Part shown: positions 37,609 to 49,394 of the stretch, in pieces
Position numbering within the stretch: the first letter of the stretch is position 1
Layout of the letters: each line of letters starts with the position of its first letter
Origin: Rallus limicola
Taxonomy: Eukaryota; Chordata; Aves; Gruiformes; Rallidae
Length of the DNA stretch: 64,000 bases
Assembly (NCBI GenBank): GCA_022605955.1
Contig: JAKCOZ010000006.1
Location: forward strand, 2,108,001-2,172,000
Direction of reading: 5' to 3'
Translations under genes and position numbers: made by a program
Notes under the pieces: generated by a model
Told to the model about the DNA's origin: nothing
The model's input: the letters and a program-made list of their open reading frames with translations, nothing else
The model's database searches: none

Positions 37609-38005
37609 TCATAGAATCACAGAATGGGTTAGTTTGGAAGGGACCTTTAAAGGCCATGTAGTCCCAGCCCCTGCATTGAGCAGGGATATCTTCACTAGAT
37701 TAGATTGCTCAGAGCTTCATCAGGCTTGACCTTGAATGTCTCCAGGGATGGGGCCTCCACCACCTCTCTGGGCAACCTGTGCCAGTGATTTACTACCCTC
37801 ATATTGAAGAACTTATTCCTAATATCCAACCTAAATCTCTCCTTTTCTAGTTTAAACCCATCACCCCTCGTCTTATTGCTCCATGTCTTTGAGAACAGCT
37901 CTTCCCTAGTTTTCCTACAGGCACCTTTCAGGGACTGGAAGGGGCTCTAAGTTCCCCCTGGGGCCTTCTCTTCTCCAGGCTGACCCAGCCCAACTCTCTC
38001 AGCCT
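37609..38005 (-). mobile_element. CR1 fragment
   Basis: TCATAGAATCACAGAATGGGTTAG through AGCCCAACTCTCTCAGCC is a reversed copy of moderate divergence. Confidence 0.9.
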
Positions 38006-38422
38006 AAACCAAAATCATTTATTTTCATTTCTGCTGGTCTTCAATTTCCTTTCTTAGCACTGTAACTGGGTGTTGGTGAATTGAAGTTCTGTTGAATCCT
38101 AATCACAACAGTAAAAATTGCTTTTAGGGTCCTTAGTTTCTCTTTGAACAGGGTTTAGCTCCTAGCTGATGCATCATGCTTGATTTTTGCTTTTGACTGG
38201 AGACATCTGTATTTCTCTGCAGAAAACTGAACCCCTTCAATATTTAGAGTAACTGAAATACGGAGTTATTTAGGCTTAACTTCTTTCTCAGATAAGTGTC
38301 AGTTTAGATTTGAGTACAAAATAGGTTTTGGGGGTTTTTTACTCCTTCTGATTAAAAACAAAGAACCCCCCCAGCTTTTGTAGAAGCTTTTGTAGAAGAC
38401 CCCACCTACTACATACTTCTAT

Positions 38423-38528
38423 CAGAATCACTAGGTTGGAAAAGACCTTTAAGATCGAGTCCAACTGTTCCTGTCCTATGCTAAACCATATCCCTAAGTA
38501 CCTCATCTACCCTTTTTTAAAACACATT
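38423..38528 (-). mobile_element. CR1 3' end fragment
   Basis: CAGAATCACTAGGTTGGAAAAGACC through TTTAAAACACATTTG is a reversed terminus of about 105 bp. Confidence 0.9.
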
Positions 38529-39657
38529 TGTCTTCAAAGTCTCTGCTTTGGGCTTTCACAAATGCCATTTTTCTGCCTGGAGCTCTGGGGCAGCCCTTGG
38601 CTGTCGAAGGTCCATGGAGTGCCTTTGCATCAAGGTTTAATTGCATTGCTGCTGGAGCCCTCTGCCTGGTGAGATTTGTGTTGTTTTGCTTTCTCAAGCA
38701 TGACACTTCCATGATTAATATGTGTTTTCACATCCCAACACACGTGATTTATTGCAGCAAGCTTGCAGGTCTACAAGCTTTGCTTCCTTCTTCATATCTC
38801 TCCTGGTACGTGTATTCTGCTCTGTTTACTTTTCTTACCCCTACTGCAAATTTTGATTTGCACTTCATGTAGATGAAATCAAGTCAAAGCTGTTCAGTTC
38901 CCACACAGACTCTTATGGAGGCTTATGGAGGAACCACAAGAACTTACTTATTTTTCTGATATCAAATCTGGATGTTGTCTCTAAAGGTGAAAGATGATGA
39001 GCCAAAGTTGTTGTTGATTTAGACTGTCTCAATTCTGCTCCTCCCCCAAGTCTTTTCTGTTTCCTTTTGGGAATAATTCTCTCTGTTTCCAACTTTTTAG
39101 CCCTGGAGTCTCTCTGCCTTCTGGAAAAGCAACTTATTTTCAAGATTAGCTTTTGCTGATGCAAAAGATCCTATGCAGGTTTTTTGTCTTAATTCTTCTT
39201 GAGCATGAAGTTTATTCCAGCTTTTTAGTGAGACTAAGACTTTACTCCTAGTGTGCACACTTCAAATGTTGTTTTATTCCTTTTTTGCATGTTCAGATTT
39301 ATCTTTCACAACTCAGCCTCTTTACATCATGGTTGCATTAAATCAAGAGACTCTTTCATTTCCTCTTTTATCCTTCAGCTTAATTTTATTTACTCTGTAA
39401 CTTTTGAGGGCCAATATTTGGGATTAGTGACGGCGAGTAAAGAGCACACCACAAACTTGAGCAGTCCAGTGAGAAGAGCTTTCTTTTCCTGGTGAATGGC
39501 TCGGACAATAGGTTTATCTAACGCTGGCACGAATGAGATACTGCTTTAGGAGCTCTTGTCTGTAGTCAGGGAGACGTCCTTTTGAGCCTACATTTAAAAG
39601 CTTCACCCAAAGCCAGTTGCGTGCCAAGGCTTAAATTTGTTTTTCGCTGGTCTTGAT

Positions 39658-40158
39658 CCCCCAGCTGGAGTCCTGTGTCCAGAGCTGGGGCACCCAGTAT
39701 AAGAAAGATGTGGGACTGTTGGAGAGGCCATGGAGATGAGCAGAGGGCTGGAGGGCCTCCCCTGTGAAGAGAGATTGAGGGAGCTGGGCTGGGTCAGCCT
39801 GGAGAAGGCTGTGGGGGGACCTCATTGCAGCCTGCCAGTCCCTGAAGGGAGCAGAGAAACAGGAGAGGAATCAGCTTGTTAAAGGGCAGAGACTGGAGTG
39901 AAGCTGGAGGAGGAAAGGATTTGATGAGACATTAGGTGGAAGTTCTTTGCAGAGAGAGTGGTGAGGGGCTGGAACAGGCTGCCTAGAGAGGGTGTGGGTG
40001 CCCCATCCCTGGGGGTGTTCAAGGCCAGGTTGGATGGGGCCCTGGGCAACCTTGTGTTGCTCCAGGCCTGGAGGTTGGTGGCCTTGCCTGTGTCAGGGGG
40101 GTTGGAACTCTATGATCATTGGGGTCCCTACCAACCCAGACCATTCTATGATTCTGAT
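39658..40158 (+). mobile_element. CR1 fragment
   Basis: CCCCAGCTGGAGTCCTGTGTCC through CCATTCTATGATTCTGATTC is the same subfamily as 20191 and 47175. Confidence 0.95.
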
Positions 40159-41289
40159 TCATACGCTGCTAGATTCAAGAGGAGGCTTAAAACTTAACAT
40201 TGGAGTAGAGAAAACTCTTGGTAGCTTAATTTATGAAGAGCTGTGGGTTGGTTTTGTGTGGTTTATTTTTTTTTAAAAGCCTGTGTCAGAATTTCTTAGC
40301 TGCCAAAATATGTGATTTCACCTTAACTTGGTATTGGCAGCCTCCCTTTGCAGCCCTGTCGCTATTGTGTGTTATTTAACTGGTAATCTCTAAGAAGGTG
40401 AGAAACTATTATTGCTTTTTAGCTCAGTTGACATGATATTGGCTCAGACCTGCTCTTGGAGCTTCAAACATTTCAGATGGCTATAAACCAACTTAAACAC
40501 CTTCATTTAGCAGTCTTACTGCCATGAGGTCATAGTTTGCAACAAAAAAAAAGATCAAATAGTGTTTAAGTTTTTGGGTTGCCTTTTTTTTTGAATTTTT
40601 TTATTTTTTTTAAAGTATTCTCATACCAAAGAGTTGTGGATTTTGGATTTTGGCCAGAAAATCAAGATTTAGTATTTTGACCAGCTGTGATCCAGTAATG
40701 TTCCTCAGAGGAAACATTTTGTGGGGAGGAAAAGATACATATTTGAGCCTGTGAATTGCATTCTGTCTCTCATTCTGCTTTACGGTTTCTCTGAGCCCCT
40801 TGCAGACAGATTAAATAATAAGCCAATCTGACCAAAGAAACTCTTTTTTTTTTCCCCCTTTTTATCAAAACTGCAAATAGATTCCAATCAGAGCCTGTTT
40901 GCTAAGCAAGTAACTCCAGGAATGTTTGTGTCCTCCTTCAGTCATGTTATCCTCTCTGTTCACAGCACAGAGCCTGTGTCTTGTGCCTTAGGTCAGTAAG
41001 AGTGCCCAAATGGGCTCATTATTAACTAGTGAGATCTAATGTTTTGAGGAGAAAACAGCTACTTTGTAGTTTTGCTGGCAGCAAACTAGAGTTGAAGTTA
41101 GGCTATTATGAATTGGCTTTTGAGAGGTGGATGCAATTGAAACACTGAGATTGGTGATGAGGTGATTCTCTTACCTGTAATCTGAGGTTTCTGTTATTTG
41201 TTCTGTGTTTGTTGTTTTTTTTTTTAAATTTAGGTATCCTACTTCTTGGTAGCAGTTCAGCTGCCAAGGCAGCGTGGTCTTCCTTTTTT

Positions 41290-41672
41290 AAAAGAAAGGG
41301 TAGAAGATGTACTTTTTAGTCTGGAGAAGAGGAGGCTGAGGGGAGACCTTCTCAGCGCCTCCCCTGCCCTGCCAGGAGGGTGCAGAGAGGTGGGTGCTGG
41401 TCTCTTCAGCCAGGGGACAGGAGATGGGACAAGGGGCAGTGGGCTCAAGCTGTGCCAGGGCAGGGTCAGCTGAGCTGGGAGGAAAACGTTCTTCATGGAA
41501 AGAGTTGTGGGGCTGTGGCACAGGCAGCCCAGGGAGGGGGCTGAGTCACCGACCCTGGGTGAGTTTGACAGGCAGGTGAGGTACTGAGAGATTTGGGTCA
41601 GCACAGGACAGGGATGGTTGGACTTAATGATCTTACAGATCTTTTCCAACCTTGTGATTCTGTGATTCTATG
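41290..41672 (+). mobile_element. CR1 fragment
   Basis: The body from AGTCTGGAGAAGAGGAGGCTGAGG is nearly identical to 12200-12360, and the 3' end is CCTTGTGATTCTGTGATTCTATG. Confidence 0.95.
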
Positions 41673-43556
41673 AAACCAGTTCTAGTCTTATCCAACTTGA
41701 AGAATAAAAGTCCTTAAGACTTGATGAGAGTTCATCAAATTAGTTTTTTATATTCCACTAATCGCAGGCCATTCTTTTTGGGGCAGATACCCACATCTGT
41801 TTACTGTCTCAGAAAATATGACCGAGTAATTGTGGTTGGAAGCTGAAACAGCTCAGTCCCAGTACTTCAGGTCAAGGTTGTACCTTCAACCAAAGGGTTC
41901 TTGCAAGCCAAACTCTTTCTGATACCAACAATACCTTACAGTCTTTGAAGTTTCTGGGCAGTGGGATGTTAGTTTTCTAATATGACATTTATATTTTTAT
42001 ATATATATATATTTTACTAATTTCATGAACTGTGAAGCTGATAAAGCATCTCCTCCTCTGAGCTTTGCCTTGACGCAGTGCTATGAATTCTGGTAACAGT
42101 GCAGCCTTTTCCTCAAGGAAAATGCAAATGAAAGAGACCCTCTGTAAGGTTCTTCTCATGAAGATTAATAGCAACCTTTTGTTTCTGAGCTCTGTGCCTC
42201 TCTAAAAATTACTTCTGAACCAAAACCTCAGTTTGTCTTCTCATTCTCACCTGGAAGGAGACAGTGACACTGGAAAAGGTTGTTTGATTGTACCCACAGC
42301 CATTCTGTTATTTTACTTGCCTGCAAGACTCTGACCATTGTTCTACTTAAAAGTATTCAGAGAGCTAGTTGTCTCCTTAGGCTTGCCTTCTAGGCACTCA
42401 TCACTCAGCCTAAACTAGTTGCTTAGGTTGCTCCTGTGGCCAGCAAGAGGCATCTTGAGAGGGCAGCTGTCCCACCAAGCGTAAATGGCTCTCAGTAGGG
42501 TATCACCCACCCTTCTCTCCAGTGCTCATTTTCTTTCTCCAGTGACTGTGGTAGGAGCTTAGGTAGTGAACCCTTACATGACTGATCTCCACAAAGTCCT
42601 CCATGCATATTTGCTTTCATCTGAACACCTTAGATAATATTTGGTAAGCACTTAAGCCATTCTGTTGACTTCAGTCCTGCTTTCTCAGATTTGGGCTGTT
42701 ATCCCTGTAACTAAACCCATCCTACTCATTTATTGGAGACAACAGGCACTTTCAGAAATCTGCCCACATACAGCAGCTTTAAACCTGGTTTTGCAGTCTT
42801 AACCAAGGTCCATTTTGTTCCATGAGGTTTAAGGAACCTGGCTGCAAGTGCTTTTTGCTCTAATTCATTAGTTTGAGGCCTTGTATGATAAATGGAAGAT
42901 CATTCCTTCTTTACTGCCCTGTGGGGCAGCCCTTATGTACTCTATTAACTGGGAAGTTATTTTATAGACAAGGGAGATTAGCTTTGTGTTGCTGCTACAC
43001 TTAGGCTGCTAGATCACTTAGTGGAGATCATTCTGCCAGTTCAATTTACTGAGTGAGGGGAAGATTTTTTTTGGCTGCTGGACTGAAGAGGTATTGTTCA
43101 GGCATACATAACGTGTTAGCATGTATACTCTTGTTATAACAAGCTCTTAAACTCTCCTGGTCCTGCAAACTAATTAATTTCTCATCCATTTGCCTGTAAG
43201 GCCTAGATTTACAAAGGAATTTAGGCATGTTTCTTTTTAGGAGGAACTTAAATTTACATGCCCACCAGAACAGTTTATAAAGCTGCTACTCTCCAGCTAA
43301 TTAGATGCCCTGGTTCTCATGTTGGTTTACTCACATTTCTTCTGCTGCTGCTTCTGCTTCAGGGAAAAGTGTTCCTGAATTGGACTGGTCAGCACTTGCT
43401 GAAGGTAATTTGGGGGTTACCAATTAGACAGTCTCCTACCATACTGAAGTCTTTGCCCTTTAAAGACTTAGATCTAAGAAAAATGAATTTGAGCAAGTTT
43501 TTAAGCACAGTCCTAAAATCCCTGACTAGTTTGGATTGAAATGGACCGTGAGTAAC

Positions 43557-44020
43557 CATCTAGTTTCCCCCCAGCCCAGGGTACCCAAAGCCCCATCCAA
43601 ACTGGCCTTGAACCCTGCCAGGGATCCAGGGGCAGCCCCAGCTTCTCTGGGCACCCTGTGCCAGGGCCTCCCCCCTCCCCAGGAAGGATTTCTGCCTCCC
43701 AGCCCCTCTCCAGCTGCCCTCCTGCAGCTGAAGGCCATTCCCCTGGGCCTGACTCTCCATGCCCTTGGCATCAACCCCTCTCCATATCTCCTGGAGCCCC
43801 TCGAGGGACTGGAAGGGGTTTTTAGCTCTCCCCAGAAGCAGCCTTCTCTTCTCCAGGCTGGGTCCAGAGCAGAAGGGCTCCAGCCTTTGATTCATCTCCA
43901 TGGCCTCCTCAGGACTTGCTCCAACAGCTCCATGTCCTTCATGTCCTGGGGACCCCCAAGCTGGAGGCAGCACTGGGGGTCTCCCCAGAGCAGACTCTCC
44001 CAGCCTGTGCCTCCAAACTA
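43557..44020 (-). mobile_element. CR1 fragment, GC-rich subfamily
   Basis: TCTAGTTTCCCCCCAGCCCAGGG through AGACTCTCCCAGCCTGTGCC is a reversed copy related to 18011 and 22594. Its flank lacks the inverted-duplication sequence. Confidence 0.9.
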
Positions 44021-45586
44021 GAGGTGCTCCAGTGCTCTGACCCAGCGTAAGAAATAGAGTAGCAGGTATTGCTCATTTGGATACTGAAGAGGCTTTGCCT
44101 CAGGTTTGATCTCTCCAGGAACTACTTGCACTTTGCACACCGGTGTGCCTCTGTAGCTTTAGCAGTTAGGGTTAAACCTAGGACTGCCTTCTTGCTTGTC
44201 TTTCCCTACACATCATCATCTTCCTGTGAGATGTTTCATATGTGATCTTGAATCTTTACTGCAAGGTGGTACATTCAACAGGAGGATCACTCCAGACCTC
44301 TCTGTAGGCTGAAGTTCAGACCACTGGGTTTGTGACTTGTCTGGGCCCTCTTCTGACCCCTTTCACATCAGGTGAGCTTTTATCACTAAAATGAGGTGTA
44401 AAGAGCAGATATCCTTGTGATTGTTTTGAGAAAACCTCATTTCTACTTAAATCCTCAAGGTAAAGCTGAAAACTCTTGCTAGATTAGATGTTAATCTCTT
44501 CAATGCAGGGCTGTGGCTGGATGAATAAATGAGAAATGTCAGAATTTCCTGGAAACCCTTCTTGTCCTTGTGCCTAGATCATGAGATACAAAGGCCTTAG
44601 TGCTGCCCCACACTCCTCTCTGCAAAGGATCCTCTCCAGAACTAATGTGATGCATCTGTGTGTCTGTAGTTTGGGGGAGGTGGAGGGGAGGAATTACCCC
44701 TTTTCCCCCCATACATCATGTGTTTTTTCTATCTGTTCCTAGTCCTGCTTCTTATTTCAGATCTGTGAGGTGGTTTCACTGGAATCTGCATCCCTCTTGG
44801 TTCAGCAGGAATACATTTGCTTTTGACTCATCCTCAACATCTTGATAGAAACCAAGCAGGGTGATGTTTATCCTGGCTGTTGCAGGGGATGTAATACTGG
44901 AATCAGTTCTGGGAACAGCCTGTTTTGTTTGGGAAGAGGTAGCAGTAAGTGGCTTTGGAGTTGGAAAATGAGCTTGTGTGAGACTGGCAATTCCTGTACA
45001 CCCCCACCTCCTTTTTGAATTGCATGCAAGCTCCCTATTATAAATGGTATTAGACAACTGGTTTGTCTTATATGTCCTGACTTAGGGACATGATGATGCT
45101 TACAGCTTGTTCTAGACCTGCAAAAAGCAATTGATGCACTTAGGATCTTGAATCAAGTAAAATTCAGCATCAAGGTGTTTGGGTTTTTTTTTCCCAACCG
45201 AAATACTTGACTGATCACAGACCCCCTCTCTCCTCTTTGCTGACCTCTTTCTTTTGAGGTTCCTGCATTTAGAACTGCCAGGTGACGGACCAACCCAGTA
45301 TACATAGCACAATGCTCATAGTTCTCCTGCCTTGAGGCTTGGCTCCCCTTTATACTCCTCAAAACGGCAGGCTTAGTTTCCTCTTACCAAAAAAGCACAG
45401 GTTGGGACCAGTCTTGCTGCTAAGAAGTGCAAATCACCCTGTTAATATGCTGTCCTGTCTAGGTAGGAGATAATTCAGCTCTGCACCTTCTTTTTTTCTG
45501 GAAGGGGAAAGGCAGGGGAACCTTGGATATCTTGCACTGAAAAGCACCTTCTACTTAATTGAAAAGTGTCTTCTAATTTGAACAGA

Positions 45587-45976
45587 GATCACAGAACTGT
45601 AGGGGTTGGAAGGGACCTCAAGAGATTGAGTCCAACCCCCCTGCCAAAGCAGGGTCCCTAGGACAGGTGGCACAGGTCGCCATCCAGACAGGGCTGGAAT
45701 ATCTCCAGAGAAGGAGACTCCACACCGCCCTGGGCAGCCTGTCCCAGGGCTCCCTCACCCTCACTGGGAAGAAGTTCTTCCCTATGTTGGTGTGGAACTC
45801 CCTGTACTCCAACTTGAGGCCATCACCCCTTGTCCTGTCCCCACAGACACTGAGAAGAGGCTGGCCATTTACCCCTGCATCCCACCCTTCAGATATTGAT
45901 AACCATTGATCAGATCCCCTCTCAGACTTCGTTTCTCAAGGCTGAACAGCCCCAGGTCACTCAGCCTTTCCTCAGT
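45587..45976 (-). mobile_element. CR1 fragment
   Basis: GATCACAGAACTGTAGGGGTTGG through CACTCAGCCTTTCCTCAG matches the 19061 and 25713 type. Confidence 0.95.
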
Positions 45977-47174
45977 TATCACTTCTCTGAGGCTCAAATA
46001 AACAGAGGATGATATGCTATTGGACCCAGAGAAGTGTTGTGAATGACATCTGGCTTTGTGAATATATGCACATCTTGGAATTTGGGTAAAATCCTAAAAC
46101 TTACTGTTTAATTATAGTTTCCAATAACTTGATACGGAACAAAATACCATGTTTTGCTGGGTTTAGCACTGAAAGCTGAAAACGTGGCCCTCTGTTTTAT
46201 TTCCTGTGCTTGTTAAGGAAGACTAAGCAAACCTAGAGGGAATGTAAAGAAGTTTCTTAGCTATGCTTTAAGTTAAGCAGAACCTAATAAAATAAGTAAT
46301 TCTGAGTATTCACTTACTTTTTCTGAGATCCCTGTTCTGGGAGAGAGGAAAACAGACCGTCCCCAATACGTTTTCAGTGTGCATCACCTAAGTCAAGTCA
46401 ACAAGCGTCCTACCTCAGATTCTTAGAGGTTAAATGATTACATCATTTTAAAAATAAATTGTTGATTGTGTAGGGGTTGGTTGAAGTATTTTAAAGTCTC
46501 TGGTCAGTAAAGGTCTTGAGAGCTGGTCTCCAAGACCGCTTATGAGCATCTGTGGCACACACTGCTTTCTGGTTTGTCACCTCTGTTGAAAAGGCTCCAG
46601 GACTTTGCAAACAAAGCTGGAAATGCTGTATGGAGTTTGCATTGAAAGGGTCTGAAACAGCAGTTGACATCTAAGAAGAAAGTTGATTGTTTTGCTGCTG
46701 GCTGTGTGTGTGACACTTACCTCTCTGCTTCACGGCCCACAACTGTAAATTCCAAAAAGAAACTTTTCCTTAAGGTAATTAGAGGTTTTTATGGAAGAGA
46801 AGGGATCCCTGCACGTGTACCAAGGGGCAGCCTGGGAGCAGGTAAGATGAGAGAGGAAAATAAAGAGCAGCCCTCCTGGGGCTTGCTTATTTTTCACAGA
46901 GGGCCTTTTTGCAATATCCTATTTACAAAGAGGTACAAAATAAAGAAAAATATTATGGAAAAGGATTCATACTAGGGACTGCTCATAACTGTTATTTCCA
47001 GACTCTACCCTGCAAGACAGATCCTGAAATGTATCAGGCCTTGAGTAGGAGTTTCTTTTAAATGGAGTTAGTGAAGAAGACTCATGCTGATGGCAGATGA
47101 ATCTTGGAGTTATATACTCAGTGGATCAGTAATAGCTATATTTATTTCTTTTAAATTTGGAAAGAAGATGAGAG

Positions 47175-47868
47175 TAGCCCTGATGAGAAGGATGTGGGTG
47201 TCATGGTCGATGAGAAACTTAACATGAGCCAGCAGTGGTTCTTGCAGCTCGGAAGACAAATGGTATCCTGGGCTCCATCAGCAGAGGGGTGGCAGCAGGG
47301 ACAGGGAGGGGATTGTCCCTCTCTACTCTGTCCTCATGAGGCCCCAGCTGGAGTCCAGAGCTGGGGCACCCAGTACAAGAAAGATGTGGGACTGTTGGAG
47401 AGGATTCAGAGGAGCCACGGAGATGCTCAGAGGCCTGGAGCATCTCGCCCGTGGAGGGAGGCTGAGGGAGCTGGGCTGGTTCAGCCTGGAGAAGAGAAGG
47501 CTGTGGGGAGACCTCACTGCAGCCTTCCAGTCCCCGAAGGGAGCAGAGAAACAGGAGGGGAATCAGCTTTTTAAAAGGGTAGAAAATGGCAGGACAAGAG
47601 GGAATGGATTAAAGCTAAAGGAAGGAAGGTTTAGATGAGATCTTAGGGGGAAGCTCTTTCCAGAGAGAGTGATGAGGGGCTGGAACACGCTGCCCAGAGA
47701 GGTGGTGGATGCCACCCTGGAGGGGTTCAAGGCCAGGTTGGATGGGGCCCTGGGCAACCTTGTGTAGCTCCAGGCCTGGAGGTTGGTGTCCCTGCCTGTG
47801 ACAGGGAGGTTGGAACTGTCTGATCCTTGGGGATCCCTTCCAACCCAGACTATTCTATGATTTTATGA
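47175..47868 (+). mobile_element. CR1 fragment, long
   Basis: AGCCCTGATGAGAAGGATGTGGG through CTATTCTATGATTTTATGA is about 690 bp without the deletion seen at 20191. Confidence 0.95.
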
Positions 47869-48691
47869 ACCCATTGCTTAAGTTAATGTACAATGTACTA
47901 TTTGCATGTAGGATGGTGATTATATTTGGATAAAGATTAAACCTATGAAGGAGAATACACATAGCACACCCCAGATGACGTAAAGCAGATATTCCAAATT
48001 ACACACCCTGAGACGGTGTAAGTAGGTTTGTGGAACTGTATTAAATAGTTAAAATCAGAGTTGCAAATTAACCTTGATTAGTTCACATTCCTCAAGAAAC
48101 CGAGGTTGACATTTGTCCAAAGAAGTTTTGGAATGATTGGCACAGAAAGCCAGAAGATCTGGCAAAAATAACCCTCTGCAAACAGCAAAGTGTGGGTTTT
48201 TTCTCCTTGTTTTTTCTCCTTTGTGCAGCTGTCAGGAGAGCCTGCTGGTGGAAGACATCACTCTTAGATGTTTCTGCCATGATTACTCACTTTTCAAGAG
48301 CTTGTGATGGCCCAGTGCAGGCCATAAATAGATAAATAGGTGGTCAACAGTAATAATTCATAAAGTACTGCTTGGTCCTATAAAATGGTGTTAACAGTCT
48401 GAATTAACATAATGTGGTGGTTTCTTGGGTGATTGACTCTTCAAACCATAGAGCTTTGTGAATGTTCCTACACGATCTTACAGGTTTTCCAGTACAGCTG
48501 TCCTCTGGGGTATCTTCTGTAGTTAAACAGCATTAAACACATTTGGGGTGTTAGCACTTTAGGATAGAAGTTGTTGGGCCAAAACACAGCTCGGAGTTGT
48601 GATAAAATAATTGCTTCAGCCTTTGGTTAAACATCTGTACTGCTCGTGAGCGTGCCTGACAGCTGTGATTTATCCTTTCCCTCTTTTATAG

Positions 48692-49394
48692 TGATCGACA
48701 CCATACATCCAGTGCAATCCCTGTTCCAAAGAGACAGAGCTCGAGCTTCGGCAGATTGGATATTGGCTTTTCCAGCGGGCTTCCTTCTCCAGATAAAGGA
48801 CTCCGAAAACGAGCCAGCACTGGAAACGAAAGACTACAGTACAAAACTCCTCCTCCTAGTTACAACTCTGCTTTAACACAGCCTGTTGCCATCACAGCCC
48901 GTGGAGGAGAGTTAGATAAAAAACCCGGATCGATATCTTCCTCCTTGGATACCTCTATGGACTCCTCCAAAGGCAATACCAAGAAAAGCGAGGACTTGTG
49001 CAGCAGTTTAAATGGAGAAAACGGGAGCCTAAATAATACCCAAGACCGGCCAGAGTCTTTCCTAGGACATACAAGTGCAATAAATGGGGCGTTTCTGCCT
49101 GGTGAGTGCTCTGGCACTGCGAGCAGCGAGCAGCCCTGTGAGTTTCGTCCCCCCCTCGGCCCTGTCCTTTGCTGCACCGTGGAGCAAGCGGAGGAGATCA
49201 TGGGGATGGAAGCGACGGGGTTCAGCGCGGGAGATCAGCTAGAAGACTTTAACTCCATCCCGGTGGAGCACGCCGTGGCAGTGGAGTGTGATGAACAAGT
49301 CCTAGGGGAGTTTGAGGAGTTCTCTAGAAGGATCTATGCACTGAATGAAAACATGTCCAGCTTCCGCAGGCCGCGTAAGAGTTCGGAGAAGTGA
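48692..49394 (+). CDS. UVRAG: UVRAG, last coding exon with stop
   Basis: The acceptor CCCTCTTTTATAG precedes 48692. The first T completes the cysteine begun in the previous exon, then 233 residues run to a TGA at 49392-49394. The start reads [20 protein letters not shown] and the end reads [20 protein letters not shown], both diagnostic of the UVRAG C-terminus. The segment is Ser/Pro/Gly-rich and low in hydrophobics, so probably disordered. It includes SP-type candidate phosphorylation sites such as GLPSPDKG and a PPPSYNSAL motif. The more acidic last part ([11 protein letters not shown]..., [11 protein letters not shown]) looks strongly conserved. The length fits the roughly 230-residue tail of the human protein of about 700 residues. 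In mammals this tail is where mTORC1 and other kinases tune Rubicon and HOPS binding; whether the same sites work here is inference. Confidence 0.97.
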